Source: Bacteroidota bacterium
GTDB lineage: Bacteria; Bacteroidota; Bacteroidia; Bacteroidales; VadinHA17
DNA: 64,000 bases
Reading direction: 5' to 3'
Assembly: GCA_016718875.1 (NCBI GenBank)
Contig: JADKBL010000027.1
Coordinates: forward strand, 1 to 64,000
How positions within the stretch are numbered: the first letter of the stretch is position 1; each line of letters starts with the position of its first letter. Under the pieces are notes generated by a model. It was given only the letters and a program-made list of their open reading frames with translations, made no database searches and was not told the origin of the DNA. Positions 17,857 to 26,013 of the stretch are shown one piece after another. Position numbers and translations under genes: made by a program.

Positions 17857-19849
17857 ATTTAATGGAAAAGCAGCTCTGAACTCCCTGTAGAGTATTCCCT
17901 TCCCAGTTTTTAATATCTATCTCAAAATCAATTCTTTTGATCTGGTTATAGATTATTATTGTCTCTTCAACCACAGCATGTTTAACAGGCTGACGGTATC
18001 TGAATGAGGTAAACACCGGACCATCATTCAGCTTTTCCCACTTTGTCTCATAAAATCCGGTTTTATCATAACCCTCCATTGACGGCTGCTGGATATCTGA
18101 AAATTCACCTGCACCATTTCCTACTGACTGCATTGTAAATACTTCGCCAAGAGTAAATTTTGCCGGATCAATTACATCCTTTTCAAGAGTTTTATCAAAA
18201 AGTTTTTCAATTCCCCCTTTTCCGAAACGGACAGAAAAAAACTGATTCTCGAAAACCGGACTGAAGGCTGATTCAACGGGCTTTTCAATCTGTTTCACAG
18301 CTTCGGCATAGAATGTTGAATATCCAACAGAGGGTACACCGACAGCTATGAATGATACTGATGCCGATTTGAGAGAACCATCATCATAATACTGCTGGTC
18401 CTGGATCTGACTGTTAATCATCTTCTTATCACTCCCGACAACTTTAATTCCGAAAGCCTCACCCTTGCTGAACCGTGATTCAAAAGATACAGGATCATCC
18501 CTTCTCCAGTTCAGACCATTAAAAACAACCACCGGAATACCGGTCTGGCTGAAATCAATTTTTGATGCTATCCTGTTTAAAGCACCATTCAGGAGCATTG
18601 TTGCATCCTGCTGTGCCTTAACAAATTTACTAAGGAAGAGGCGGTCAGTGATCTCTCCTCCTTTGCCACCCCATCCGTGATCGGGATAGATCTTTGCTTC
18701 CCAAGCCTCATTGAACTTTTCTTCATCATAATTTCTGAAGTTTCCCTCAAGCAGCCCGTTTATTGCAGCAAATTTTTCAGCATCCGGTAACAAAATATCA
18801 GCCTCACGACTTGCAGAAATTGCAAAATGGTGTGATGGTCCGTGTATATAAAGCCAAACAGCAGGACGTTCTCCTGAAATGGGTTTTATCATTGTTGAAG
18901 TTTCACGGATTGCGTTTAAACAGGTATTCAGATTACGATATTTCAAAGGCGGAAGAGAAACTTTTGTTTTCTCACCTTTCTCATTTTCAATTACTTTGAT
19001 ACTGTTCCATAGCGCCATAAACGGATCACAGTTCTTAACAGGTTTCTGGTCCCAGATGAATTCATAATTGAGCAGAGCAGGAATTATCACCTTTTTTGAT
19101 TTCGCATCGTAATACTTTCCCCAGAACAACACCTCCTCCGCCATCTGCTTTATACCGGCACCGCTCTCCTTTCCAAGGATATTGTAAAAGTCGATATAAT
19201 GTCCGGAGGAGAACATTGTAACTTTAGAATTATCAGGACTGTACCAGTCGAAAACACCTTTCTCATGGCGGCTTACAAACATATTATTAACTCCGGATTT
19301 TGCAAGTATCTGTGACATTTGCAATGTACGGCCGGGTACATCTGAGTTATAATATGTGTCTGATTTATAACCGTTAAAGTTAGTTGTGAGCCATTTCTTC
19401 CCCAGGTAGAGCTGCCTGATCAGCGATTCGCCGCTGAACATCTCTTCATAAGGCTGGGTATAAGTTGCACCTATGAGTATCCTTCCATCATCAAGACCTT
19501 TCTGTATCTCAGCTTTCTTTTCCGGGTGGCGGTTAAGGTACTCTATAATAATGGAAGTCTGTTCTATATCCATCTTGAATGATGGGTCTTCCTTAAGCCT
19601 TTTAAGATAGGGAGTCATCCAGATGGTATCGCGCATTATCACGCATTTTTCAACCTCATCAACCCATCCGAGGTCCTGGTGTGTGGTGATTGATAGCAGT
19701 ATCTCGCCTTTTGATGCTACAGAGGCAGAGATTTCCTTCAGAAGCTTATAAGTGTCGTTATTACACTTAAAAACAGGATTGCTATTTTGAGAATATACTG
19801 ATAATGTGAGTATTAATAATACTATTGTTACGAGAGTTTTTTTCAGCAT
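17810..19849 (-). CDS. GH38 alpha-mannosidase-like protein 1, N-terminal part
   Basis: A signal peptide (MLKKTLVTIVLLILTLSVYS) precedes a GH38-type catalytic domain. Visible motifs are LSITTHQDLGW (zinc His-X-Asp), YYNSDVPGRTLQMSQIL (Asp of the expected nucleophile position), WLYIHGPSHHF and DHGWGGKGGEITDRLF (zinc-binding His). Classical class II mannosidases have HND and DPFGHS in these places, so this is a divergent Bacteroidota subfamily shared with copies 2 and 4. Joined with 17146-17856 it gives about 900 residues. The expected reaction is exo-cleavage of alpha-mannosyl residues; the substrate is not proven. Confidence 0.85.
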   Translation of the reverse strand: MLKKTLVTIVLLILTLSVYSQNSNPVFKCNNDTYKLLKEISASVASKGEILLSITTHQDLGWVDEVEKCVIMRDTIWMTPYLKRLKEDPSFKMDIEQTSIIIEYLNRHPEKKAEIQKGLDDGRILIGATYTQPYEEMFSGESLIRQLYLGKKWLTTNFNGYKSDTYYNSDVPGRTLQMSQILAKSGVNNMFVSRHEKGVFDWYSPDNSKVTMFSSGHYIDFYNILGKESGAGIKQMAEEVLFWGKYYDAKSKKVIIPALLNYEFIWDQKPVKNCDPFMALWNSIKVIENEKGEKTKVSLPPLKYRNLNTCLNAIRETSTMIKPISGERPAVWLYIHGPSHHFAISASREADILLPDAEKFAAINGLLEGNFRNYDEEKFNEAWEAKIYPDHGWGGKGGEITDRLFLSKFVKAQQDATMLLNGALNRIASKIDFSQTGIPVVVFNGLNWRRDDPVSFESRFSKGEAFGIKVVGSDKKMINSQIQDQQYYDDGSLKSASVSFIAVGVPSVGYSTFYAEAVKQIEKPVESAFSPVFENQFFSVRFGKGGIEKLFDKTLEKDVIDPAKFTLGEVFTMQSVGNGAGEFSDIQQPSMEGYDKTGFYETKWEKLNDGPVFTSFRYRQPVKHAVVEETIIIYNQIKRIDFEIDIKNWEGNTLQGVQSCFSIKYDCSQNYVRGTHGSC

Positions 19850-19865
19850 AATTTATTCTATTAAT

Positions 19866-19977
19866 TTTTATAACCACAGAGAGCACAAAGGATTACACAA
19901 AGGTCACAGAGAAAACTAAATTCTGATTCTTTGTGTCCTCAGTGTAAAACTCCGTGTCCTCTGTGGTAAAACATTTC
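19866..19977. repeat. CACAGAG-family long palindromic repeat
   Basis: Left arm AACCACAGAGAGCACAAAGG with ACACAAAGGTCACAGAG; right arm TTTGTGTCCTCAGTGTAAA and CCGTGTCCTCTGTGGTAAAA. The arms pair over most of their length. It occupies the whole gap between GH38 copies 1 and 2. Confidence 0.8.
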
Positions 19978-19982
19978 TTCAT

Positions 19983-22658
19983 CTACTTCATATAAAGTTT
20001 TATAGTCTCTATTGAATGGTGACCGATCTTCAGATTAAGTTTATTACCTGAACCGGGAATTTCCTTGCCCTCCTCTTCAATCAGGTTTGTGAGCTCAGCT
20101 TTTCTGAAGGTCACAGGAATCCTGATATCTGCTTCCGAATCGATACCCTCAATATCATAACACCTGATGATTACATTGTCATCATCATCGCATTTCTTTA
20201 CAGCACTGAGGATCAGATTCTTATTCTCTACAGAAACAAAACTCATCATTTCAGGCATGCTGCCACTTTTCCTAGAAGGATCTGTAACAACAACCTTCAT
20301 AGGCTGATTTGCCTGTACAGCATTACGGTAACCACCCCTCCAGTCGTAGGTATTTGAATAAAGCGAGAAAGTATAGAAATGATCACCGGGCTGCAGGTAA
20401 TAATTTCCTTCTCCATGACAGCTTTTGCGGCTTGCAAGAAGCAAAGGCTGCAGGATTGTGTACCGGACAGGATTTTCTGTAGGATCAATCCAGTCAAAAA
20501 CAGCCACATCTGAACTAATGGTGACAGAATTTTTTCCATCAAATGCTGAAAACCAGTCCTGTACCTCACGGGGATGCACCTGTGCGCACGGAGTACTGTA
20601 AATCTGTGAAGCCTTTGAGAAACCTGCTGCACCTGCCATTTCATCCCTGCCAACTCTCAGCACCCCCATGGGTACTTCATAGGCAACATCGGAGGTAGCC
20701 TGATTAAGTGGAAAAGCCAGGCGGAACTCACGGTATCTCTCCCCGTCAAAACCGAGAAGCTCAATCTCAAAATCGATTTTTTTCAGATCCTGATAAAGGA
20801 TAACCCGTTCAACGACTGTGACATGATTAATTGCTTTCCTGAATTCATAAACATCCCTTACCGGTCCGGAAGAGATATGTGCCCATGGTTGTTTATACTG
20901 GCTCATCTTTTCAAAACCCTCCATAGTCGGTTGCTGGACATCAGTGAATTCACCTGCTCCGTTCCCCACCGACTGCATAGTGAACAATTCACCTCCGAGA
21001 AATTTTCCGGTATTCAGAAGTTCAGCGGAGAGTTCCTTATCAAAAACAGATTTCAATCCGCCTTCCACAAATTCAACCTTATAGAATTCATTTTCAAACA
21101 AAGTTCCCTCTGTTTTTGAATTGCTTTTAAAGACCGACGGCTTTGCTTTTTCCAGATAGTATGTTTTGTATCCTACTGAAGGAACATCTTTCGCAACAAA
21201 AAGAAAAGTGATAACCTCATCCTTTTTCCCGGATATTTTATGATCATAAATCAGCTGATAAGGAATCTCCTTTCCTGTTTCATCGAGCAGTCTGAAAGTA
21301 TTCTGATCGTTACCCTCAGCATTAAAAGTAAATTTTACAATGTCGGTACGTTTCCATGATAATGGATTGAAGACAGTTACAGGAATTCCCTTTCCCGAAA
21401 AATTAATTCTTGAAGCTATATTCTTTGTTGATTTGTCAAGAACTTCAGCAGCGATATCCCTGCCTGTCTCATATACTGTTCTGAAAGCCCTGTCGGTAAG
21501 GTCGCCATGTTTTCCACCCCAGCCGTGATCGGGATATATAGCATTCTCCCATGCCTTTGTTAGTTCTGCCTGCGGATAATCAGCAAAACTGTTTTGCTGA
21601 AGAGCGTCGAAGGTGGCAAATTTCTCAGCAGCCGTCAGGAGTCTGGAACCGTCCCTTGATGCTTTCAAAGCTCTCTGGTGCGAAGGACCATGTATATACA
21701 GCCAGACATCAGGGCGCTCACCTTCAATTACATCAAAGTTCTGGTTTCCCTTAGATGCAGCCTGTAAAAATTCTGTGCCTGTAGCATACTTTATAACAGG
21801 TTTTCCAAGAGAACCTGATTTCTTATTCCAATCATTGAAGAAAGCATCATAATCAGGAGGGGTGGCAAAATCGTGTGAATAGATGAATGGAAATTCGGGA
21901 TTTAGCTTTCGTTGCTTAAAATAGCTGTTCCAGTCTGTAAGCATTGTGGTGAATACTTTTGTCAGCTGACCCACATCAGTATTAGCCTGTCGGACAGGTA
22001 TTCCAACCTCATCATACTGTCCGGGGGTATAACAGGTAATAAAACTCCCATCGGGACTGTACCATCTGTAAATTCCCGGCTGATGACGGCTGAACTGCAT
22101 GTAGGGGATCCCTGCTTTTGACAGTATCTGGGCCATCTGCAGCGATCTGCCAGGGACATCCTCATTCCAGTATGTTTTAAAATCACATCCCGGGAGAGTT
22201 TTCTTCAGCCATTTCCGGCCAAGGTAAGTCTGACGGATAAGTGACTCACCGTCATACATCGATTCATAAGGCTGCTTATAAGTTGCACCCCAGTCGAGAC
22301 GCCCCTCTTTTGTATACTTAAGTATCTCGCCCCATGAATCAGGATGCCGGATAAGATATTCCCTCAGACTTAAAGCATCCTCAACTGAGAATTTGAATTC
22401 CGGATTTTCCCTCAGGCGTTTGAGGACAGGTGTTATCATCATCTTATCGCGGAATTCGATACAGGCACCAATACTGTCCATCCATGCAATATCCTGGTGA
22501 GAGGAAGGAATTACGCTGATGGTTCCGCCTTTAAAATATGAATAATCAGTCTTTTTCCCGGCATCAGGTTTGCTTGTCTGGCCGAATAAATTTCCTGACA
22601 TAATAAGCAGAAAAAGAGACGTGTATGTCCATTTGAAAATCACAGGAAGTGTCTTCAT
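19983..22658 (-). CDS. GH38 alpha-mannosidase-like protein 2
   Basis: The chosen start at 22658 gives 891 residues and places a Sec signal peptide (MKTLPVIFKWTYTSLFLLIM ... FGQ) at the N-terminus; an ATG ten codons upstream is also in frame. Motifs: VIPSSHQDIAWMDS (zinc), TYWNEDVPGRSLQMAQIL (nucleophile Asp region), WLYIHGPSHQRAL and DHGWGGKHGDLTDRAF. The C-terminal beta-domains have YEVPMGVLRVGRDEM and end in SIETIKLYMK. It is intact, unlike copy 1. It is the same subfamily as copies 1 and 4 and is probably periplasmic or surface-exposed. Confidence 0.88.
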   Translation of the reverse strand: MKTLPVIFKWTYTSLFLLIMSGNLFGQTSKPDAGKKTDYSYFKGGTISVIPSSHQDIAWMDSIGACIEFRDKMMITPVLKRLRENPEFKFSVEDALSLREYLIRHPDSWGEILKYTKEGRLDWGATYKQPYESMYDGESLIRQTYLGRKWLKKTLPGCDFKTYWNEDVPGRSLQMAQILSKAGIPYMQFSRHQPGIYRWYSPDGSFITCYTPGQYDEVGIPVRQANTDVGQLTKVFTTMLTDWNSYFKQRKLNPEFPFIYSHDFATPPDYDAFFNDWNKKSGSLGKPVIKYATGTEFLQAASKGNQNFDVIEGERPDVWLYIHGPSHQRALKASRDGSRLLTAAEKFATFDALQQNSFADYPQAELTKAWENAIYPDHGWGGKHGDLTDRAFRTVYETGRDIAAEVLDKSTKNIASRINFSGKGIPVTVFNPLSWKRTDIVKFTFNAEGNDQNTFRLLDETGKEIPYQLIYDHKISGKKDEVITFLFVAKDVPSVGYKTYYLEKAKPSVFKSNSKTEGTLFENEFYKVEFVEGGLKSVFDKELSAELLNTGKFLGGELFTMQSVGNGAGEFTDVQQPTMEGFEKMSQYKQPWAHISSGPVRDVYEFRKAINHVTVVERVILYQDLKKIDFEIELLGFDGERYREFRLAFPLNQATSDVAYEVPMGVLRVGRDEMAGAAGFSKASQIYSTPCAQVHPREVQDWFSAFDGKNSVTISSDVAVFDWIDPTENPVRYTILQPLLLASRKSCHGEGNYYLQPGDHFYTFSLYSNTYDWRGGYRNAVQANQPMKVVVTDPSRKSGSMPEMMSFVSVENKNLILSAVKKCDDDDNVIIRCYDIEGIDSEADIRIPVTFRKAELTNLIEEEGKEIPGSGNKLNLKIGHHSIETIKLYMK

Positions 22659-22736
22659 ATTTAATGATTTTAATTGAAAAGCATTCACAACTAAAATAGT
22701 GTTTTTTAGTGATTTATATTATATCCGTGGCTAAAA

Positions 22737-22806
22737 ACCATTAACCACAGAGGGCACTGAGTCCCGATAGCTATCGGGATTACACAGAGGACACAAAGTA
22801 ACACAA
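22737..22806. repeat. CACAGAG-family repeat with an embedded CCCGATAGCTATCGGG palindrome
   Basis: TTAACCACAGAGGGCACTGAG is interrupted by TCCCGATAGCTATCGGGA and continues ACACAGAGGACACAAAG. The embedded palindrome belongs to another repeat family seen at 25.88 and 60.11 kb, so one repeat appears inserted in, or fused to, another. Confidence 0.75.
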
Positions 22807-22814
22807 TAGGTGCA

Positions 22815-25745
22815 TTAATAAACCACATCCAGTGTGACAAAGCCTTTAGCAGGTACCTCTATTGTATCATTTACTACTATCCCATTCAGTTTAACTGATA
22901 CAGGTTTCTGGTTTTTCCAGATCAGTTTTACAGATTCAGTTTTCTCAGAAACTGAACGCAGGCGGATCTTTGAGGGATCGCTTCCACTACCGGACTTAAT
23001 TATTGAAACATAGATATTGTTGCTGCCTTCAATTGTGAAAGGCTGTTTGGTTACTGCATCCTTCTTAAGAGTTGTTGCTATAAGTGGCTGTGCCTGTTCA
23101 AGGCCAAACCTGTTTGCGGCGGCAGCGTCATATTTAGTACTGTGCGAAAGAATACGGTATCTGAAAGAGACAAGCCCTTCCTGACTCAGAGGAAAGTTAG
23201 TGTGCCAGTGATTGTTAAGAGCCCAGGAATAGATAGTTGGTGATGACTCCAGTTTTCTTATCCACCGGGGAGAATTGGTTGCCGCTCCTAGTACATTGGC
23301 TGATATTGTACCATTTTCAAACATGGGAGCATCGAGCGAACAAAAGGTAATGCCCCGCTCCTCATTTGAGATATCCAGCCATCTCTGAAAGGCGATCCAG
23401 TTGCGGTTTGCTGCAGCAAGCTGGTCTTTCTCAAGTTCCACTATACCCCATGGTATGTCGAACATGGTCTTTGAGGCTGGAATGTTGAAGCCGAAGCCGA
23501 AGTGAATGCCCTCCTTTTCTGTAACTGAAATCTTATCAACTGTATTCTTAATCTCAAGGTGCGACTGGCCTGCTATCAGTGTAATTTCACGGGTAAGGCT
23601 CCGGCAGCCTTCAGCCTCTGAAGTAACCAGCAATGTCGCCAGAAGCGGACCATTTTCCTTAACAGTTATTTTTACATTTTTTGCCGCTGATGCCTTCTCA
23701 GGACTATCCTCTCCATGAAGGTAGCGGTAACTGTTTACCAGAGTCGCCGAATTTTTATCCGCAAATTCATAGCTATCACTGATAAAGCTCTCAATATCAC
23801 CAGTCTGCTGGTTAATGACAACTTTTACAATTCCGTTATCAAGAATATTACCAAAGGCGATTCCATCAACATTTTTTACTTTTCGCTCTTTAAGAGAATA
23901 CTTTTTTGAACCGAGAGGAGGAACCATACCGGCCATAAATACAAGCTCACCTGTTGAAAGTTTCTGTGCCGGGACATATTTTCCCTGCAAATCAACAACC
24001 GAATTGAATTTTCCTGATTGTTGGGATGTAAGATAAACAAGTCCCCCGCGACTCCATGACAAGGTGTTGAATACACCAACCACATTGCTTCCACCGGCTG
24101 AAGCCGACGGCAACTGAGTCACATTTTTCATTGACTCTTCAAGAACTGATTTGCTGATATCTTCCCCCTGCTGAAAGAAACCAAATTTTACCTTGAGAAT
24201 ATCATTCGTTATCGGCTGTTTCTTGGGATCCATGTAGCACCATGTATGTTCGGTACCCATTATGATGTTTCTCCATGCCTCACTGATCTCTTTTCGCGGA
24301 GCAGGTGTAAGTGGATTTAGCATGGACCAAAGAGTTTCTGCCTGAATAAGCCTCTCCTTTGATGCCCTGTTCATTGCAGTCTGCTTTGCCGCAGTACCCA
24401 GACCATCAGTCCAGTATTCGGTGAAATCGCCTGAAAGTACGGGTAGCTTATCTCCATATTTAGTGTCGAATGCCTGCATCATCTGTGTTGCACTGGCAAT
24501 GACCAGATGCGGATAGGCATAATCCTCATTCCAGCTTTTCACGGCATCAGGGAGATCGGCGTCAATTGGAGTATTATCAGCCATTGCCCAGGTCATGAGA
24601 AAAATATCATAGGGATAATAATCTGAATTCTCCAGCATTGGCAGCTTGTCTTCGAGGTATTTATCGATGAAAAAAGCGCGTGGATTATCAGTTTTTACAA
24701 TCTTAAGAAGTGTTGCACTATCGGTATGACCTGCCATTAATGGCCAGTACTGGAAGCCCTTGTAAACGGCTCCGGGGTTATAGCTTCCGGGCTGGAAGAA
24801 GAGTATTTTTGAATTCCCATCAGGGCTCTTCCACCAGAATGGCTTGAAGCTGAAATCGGTTGAGAGACCGACCCTGTCGGAACCGTTATTCATTGCCAGA
24901 CAATATTTTATCCCAAGCTGTGAGGCAACAGGAACTATTCCCCATGTCATGCCGGGGATATCAACCTGGACCAATGTTTCGATTTTCTTTGCGGTAAGCT
25001 CTGTCATAGCAGCACACTCACGAAAAAACTCAAAGAGCTCCTCATCGGCAGCAGCAGTTGTGTTAGTGTGAACATAACCTGCATCGAGGTGAAGCCATCC
25101 TTTCTGAACTGCCTGCACAATAGATTCTTTCTGTTCAGGAGTAGCATTCCTGAGGTATCTTTCAACCGGCCAGAGAACTTCAGGGTTCCAGAGATATCGT
25201 GCATCTTTTGGGTAGTCCTGAGTCTTCTTTATAGCCAGATCAATACCGAAAATCAGGTTTCTTTTGTGAATCAGTTCAACATTCTCATGTGTGTTTGTAT
25301 AGCCGATATCTACATGTGAATGCGGGTAGATGTAAACTGTCCACTGGCGTTTTGGAGGAATTGTAACATTTGTTACAATTTGCTTCTTCCCGTTTGCAAG
25401 AGTGAATGTGACCTGGTCTGCCGAATTAACTCCTATTCCTTCCGGTAAAACAATTGCCAGGCTGTCCATAGCTGAAGCAGCATCGAGAGGAATAATTTCG
25501 CTTACACTGCCTGATTCCATTTTAATTGTTCCCTTGCCCAAAAATTTTTGTCCAGCAAAATGCAGGATCACCTCGCGGCCTGGTTTTCCATCGGGCCGGT
25601 GGCGGTAATATGGTTTTACAGTGCATTCTATGGATACAGGGAAAAGAGGTTTGGATGATTTTTTCTGAGCGTTCAATATTGGTAAGTCAATGACACTCAA
25701 TAATAATATGATGATAATAATCTTATAGATACGGAACATATTCAT
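22815..25745 (-). CDS. GH38 alpha-mannosidase-like protein 3 (different subfamily)
   Basis: From the ATG at 25745 the protein is 976 residues with a hydrophobic signal (MNMFRIYKIIIIILLLSVID ... NAQ). The longer frame up to 25934 runs through a repeat region and lacks a sensible N-terminus. An N-terminal beta-domain precedes the catalytic part, which has YPHSHVDIGYTNTHENV (zinc His-X-Asp), GWLHLDAGYVHTNTT, VQVDIPGMTWGIVP (nucleophile Asp region) and GTEHTWCYMDP. These differ clearly from copies 1, 2 and 4, so the four genes are not simple tandem duplicates. A beta-rich C-terminus ends VPAKGFVTLDVVY. Confidence 0.82.
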   Translation of the reverse strand: MNMFRIYKIIIIILLLSVIDLPILNAQKKSSKPLFPVSIECTVKPYYRHRPDGKPGREVILHFAGQKFLGKGTIKMESGSVSEIIPLDAASAMDSLAIVLPEGIGVNSADQVTFTLANGKKQIVTNVTIPPKRQWTVYIYPHSHVDIGYTNTHENVELIHKRNLIFGIDLAIKKTQDYPKDARYLWNPEVLWPVERYLRNATPEQKESIVQAVQKGWLHLDAGYVHTNTTAAADEELFEFFRECAAMTELTAKKIETLVQVDIPGMTWGIVPVASQLGIKYCLAMNNGSDRVGLSTDFSFKPFWWKSPDGNSKILFFQPGSYNPGAVYKGFQYWPLMAGHTDSATLLKIVKTDNPRAFFIDKYLEDKLPMLENSDYYPYDIFLMTWAMADNTPIDADLPDAVKSWNEDYAYPHLVIASATQMMQAFDTKYGDKLPVLSGDFTEYWTDGLGTAAKQTAMNRASKERLIQAETLWSMLNPLTPAPRKEISEAWRNIIMGTEHTWCYMDPKKQPITNDILKVKFGFFQQGEDISKSVLEESMKNVTQLPSASAGGSNVVGVFNTLSWSRGGLVYLTSQQSGKFNSVVDLQGKYVPAQKLSTGELVFMAGMVPPLGSKKYSLKERKVKNVDGIAFGNILDNGIVKVVINQQTGDIESFISDSYEFADKNSATLVNSYRYLHGEDSPEKASAAKNVKITVKENGPLLATLLVTSEAEGCRSLTREITLIAGQSHLEIKNTVDKISVTEKEGIHFGFGFNIPASKTMFDIPWGIVELEKDQLAAANRNWIAFQRWLDISNEERGITFCSLDAPMFENGTISANVLGAATNSPRWIRKLESSPTIYSWALNNHWHTNFPLSQEGLVSFRYRILSHSTKYDAAAANRFGLEQAQPLIATTLKKDAVTKQPFTIEGSNNIYVSIIKSGSGSDPSKIRLRSVSEKTESVKLIWKNQKPVSVKLNGIVVNDTIEVPAKGFVTLDVVY

Positions 25746-25794
25746 AATATTTATTTTCACTAAATATATGAATAATAATATCTCGGTACGATGC

Positions 25795-25998
25795 ACCCAT
25801 ACAAACAATATGGCACGGATCACAGATCCGCGCCAGCGGGTTAACATAATCGCGTCAATGTTGCAATTGGAGCTGGCGCCTTCCCGATAGCTCCCGATAA
25901 TAATCGGGACGGGATGCAATCGGTGCCTGAACAATATGGCATGGATTACGCTTCGCTAAATCCGCGCCAGCAAAGTCTGCGAAAATCAGCGGGATCTG
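25795..25998. repeat. Degenerate direct repeats and palindrome upstream of GH38 copy 3
   Basis: Two related units start ACAATATGGCACGGATCACA and ACAATATGGCATGGATTACG, and both end TCCGCGCCAGC. Between them lies TCCCGATAGCTCCCGATAAT with AATCGGGACGGGA, a member of the CCCGATAG family. The stretch between 25746 and 26013 holds no gene that I can support. Confidence 0.65.
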
Positions 25999-26013
25999 CG
26001 GGAAAAAAGAAAA

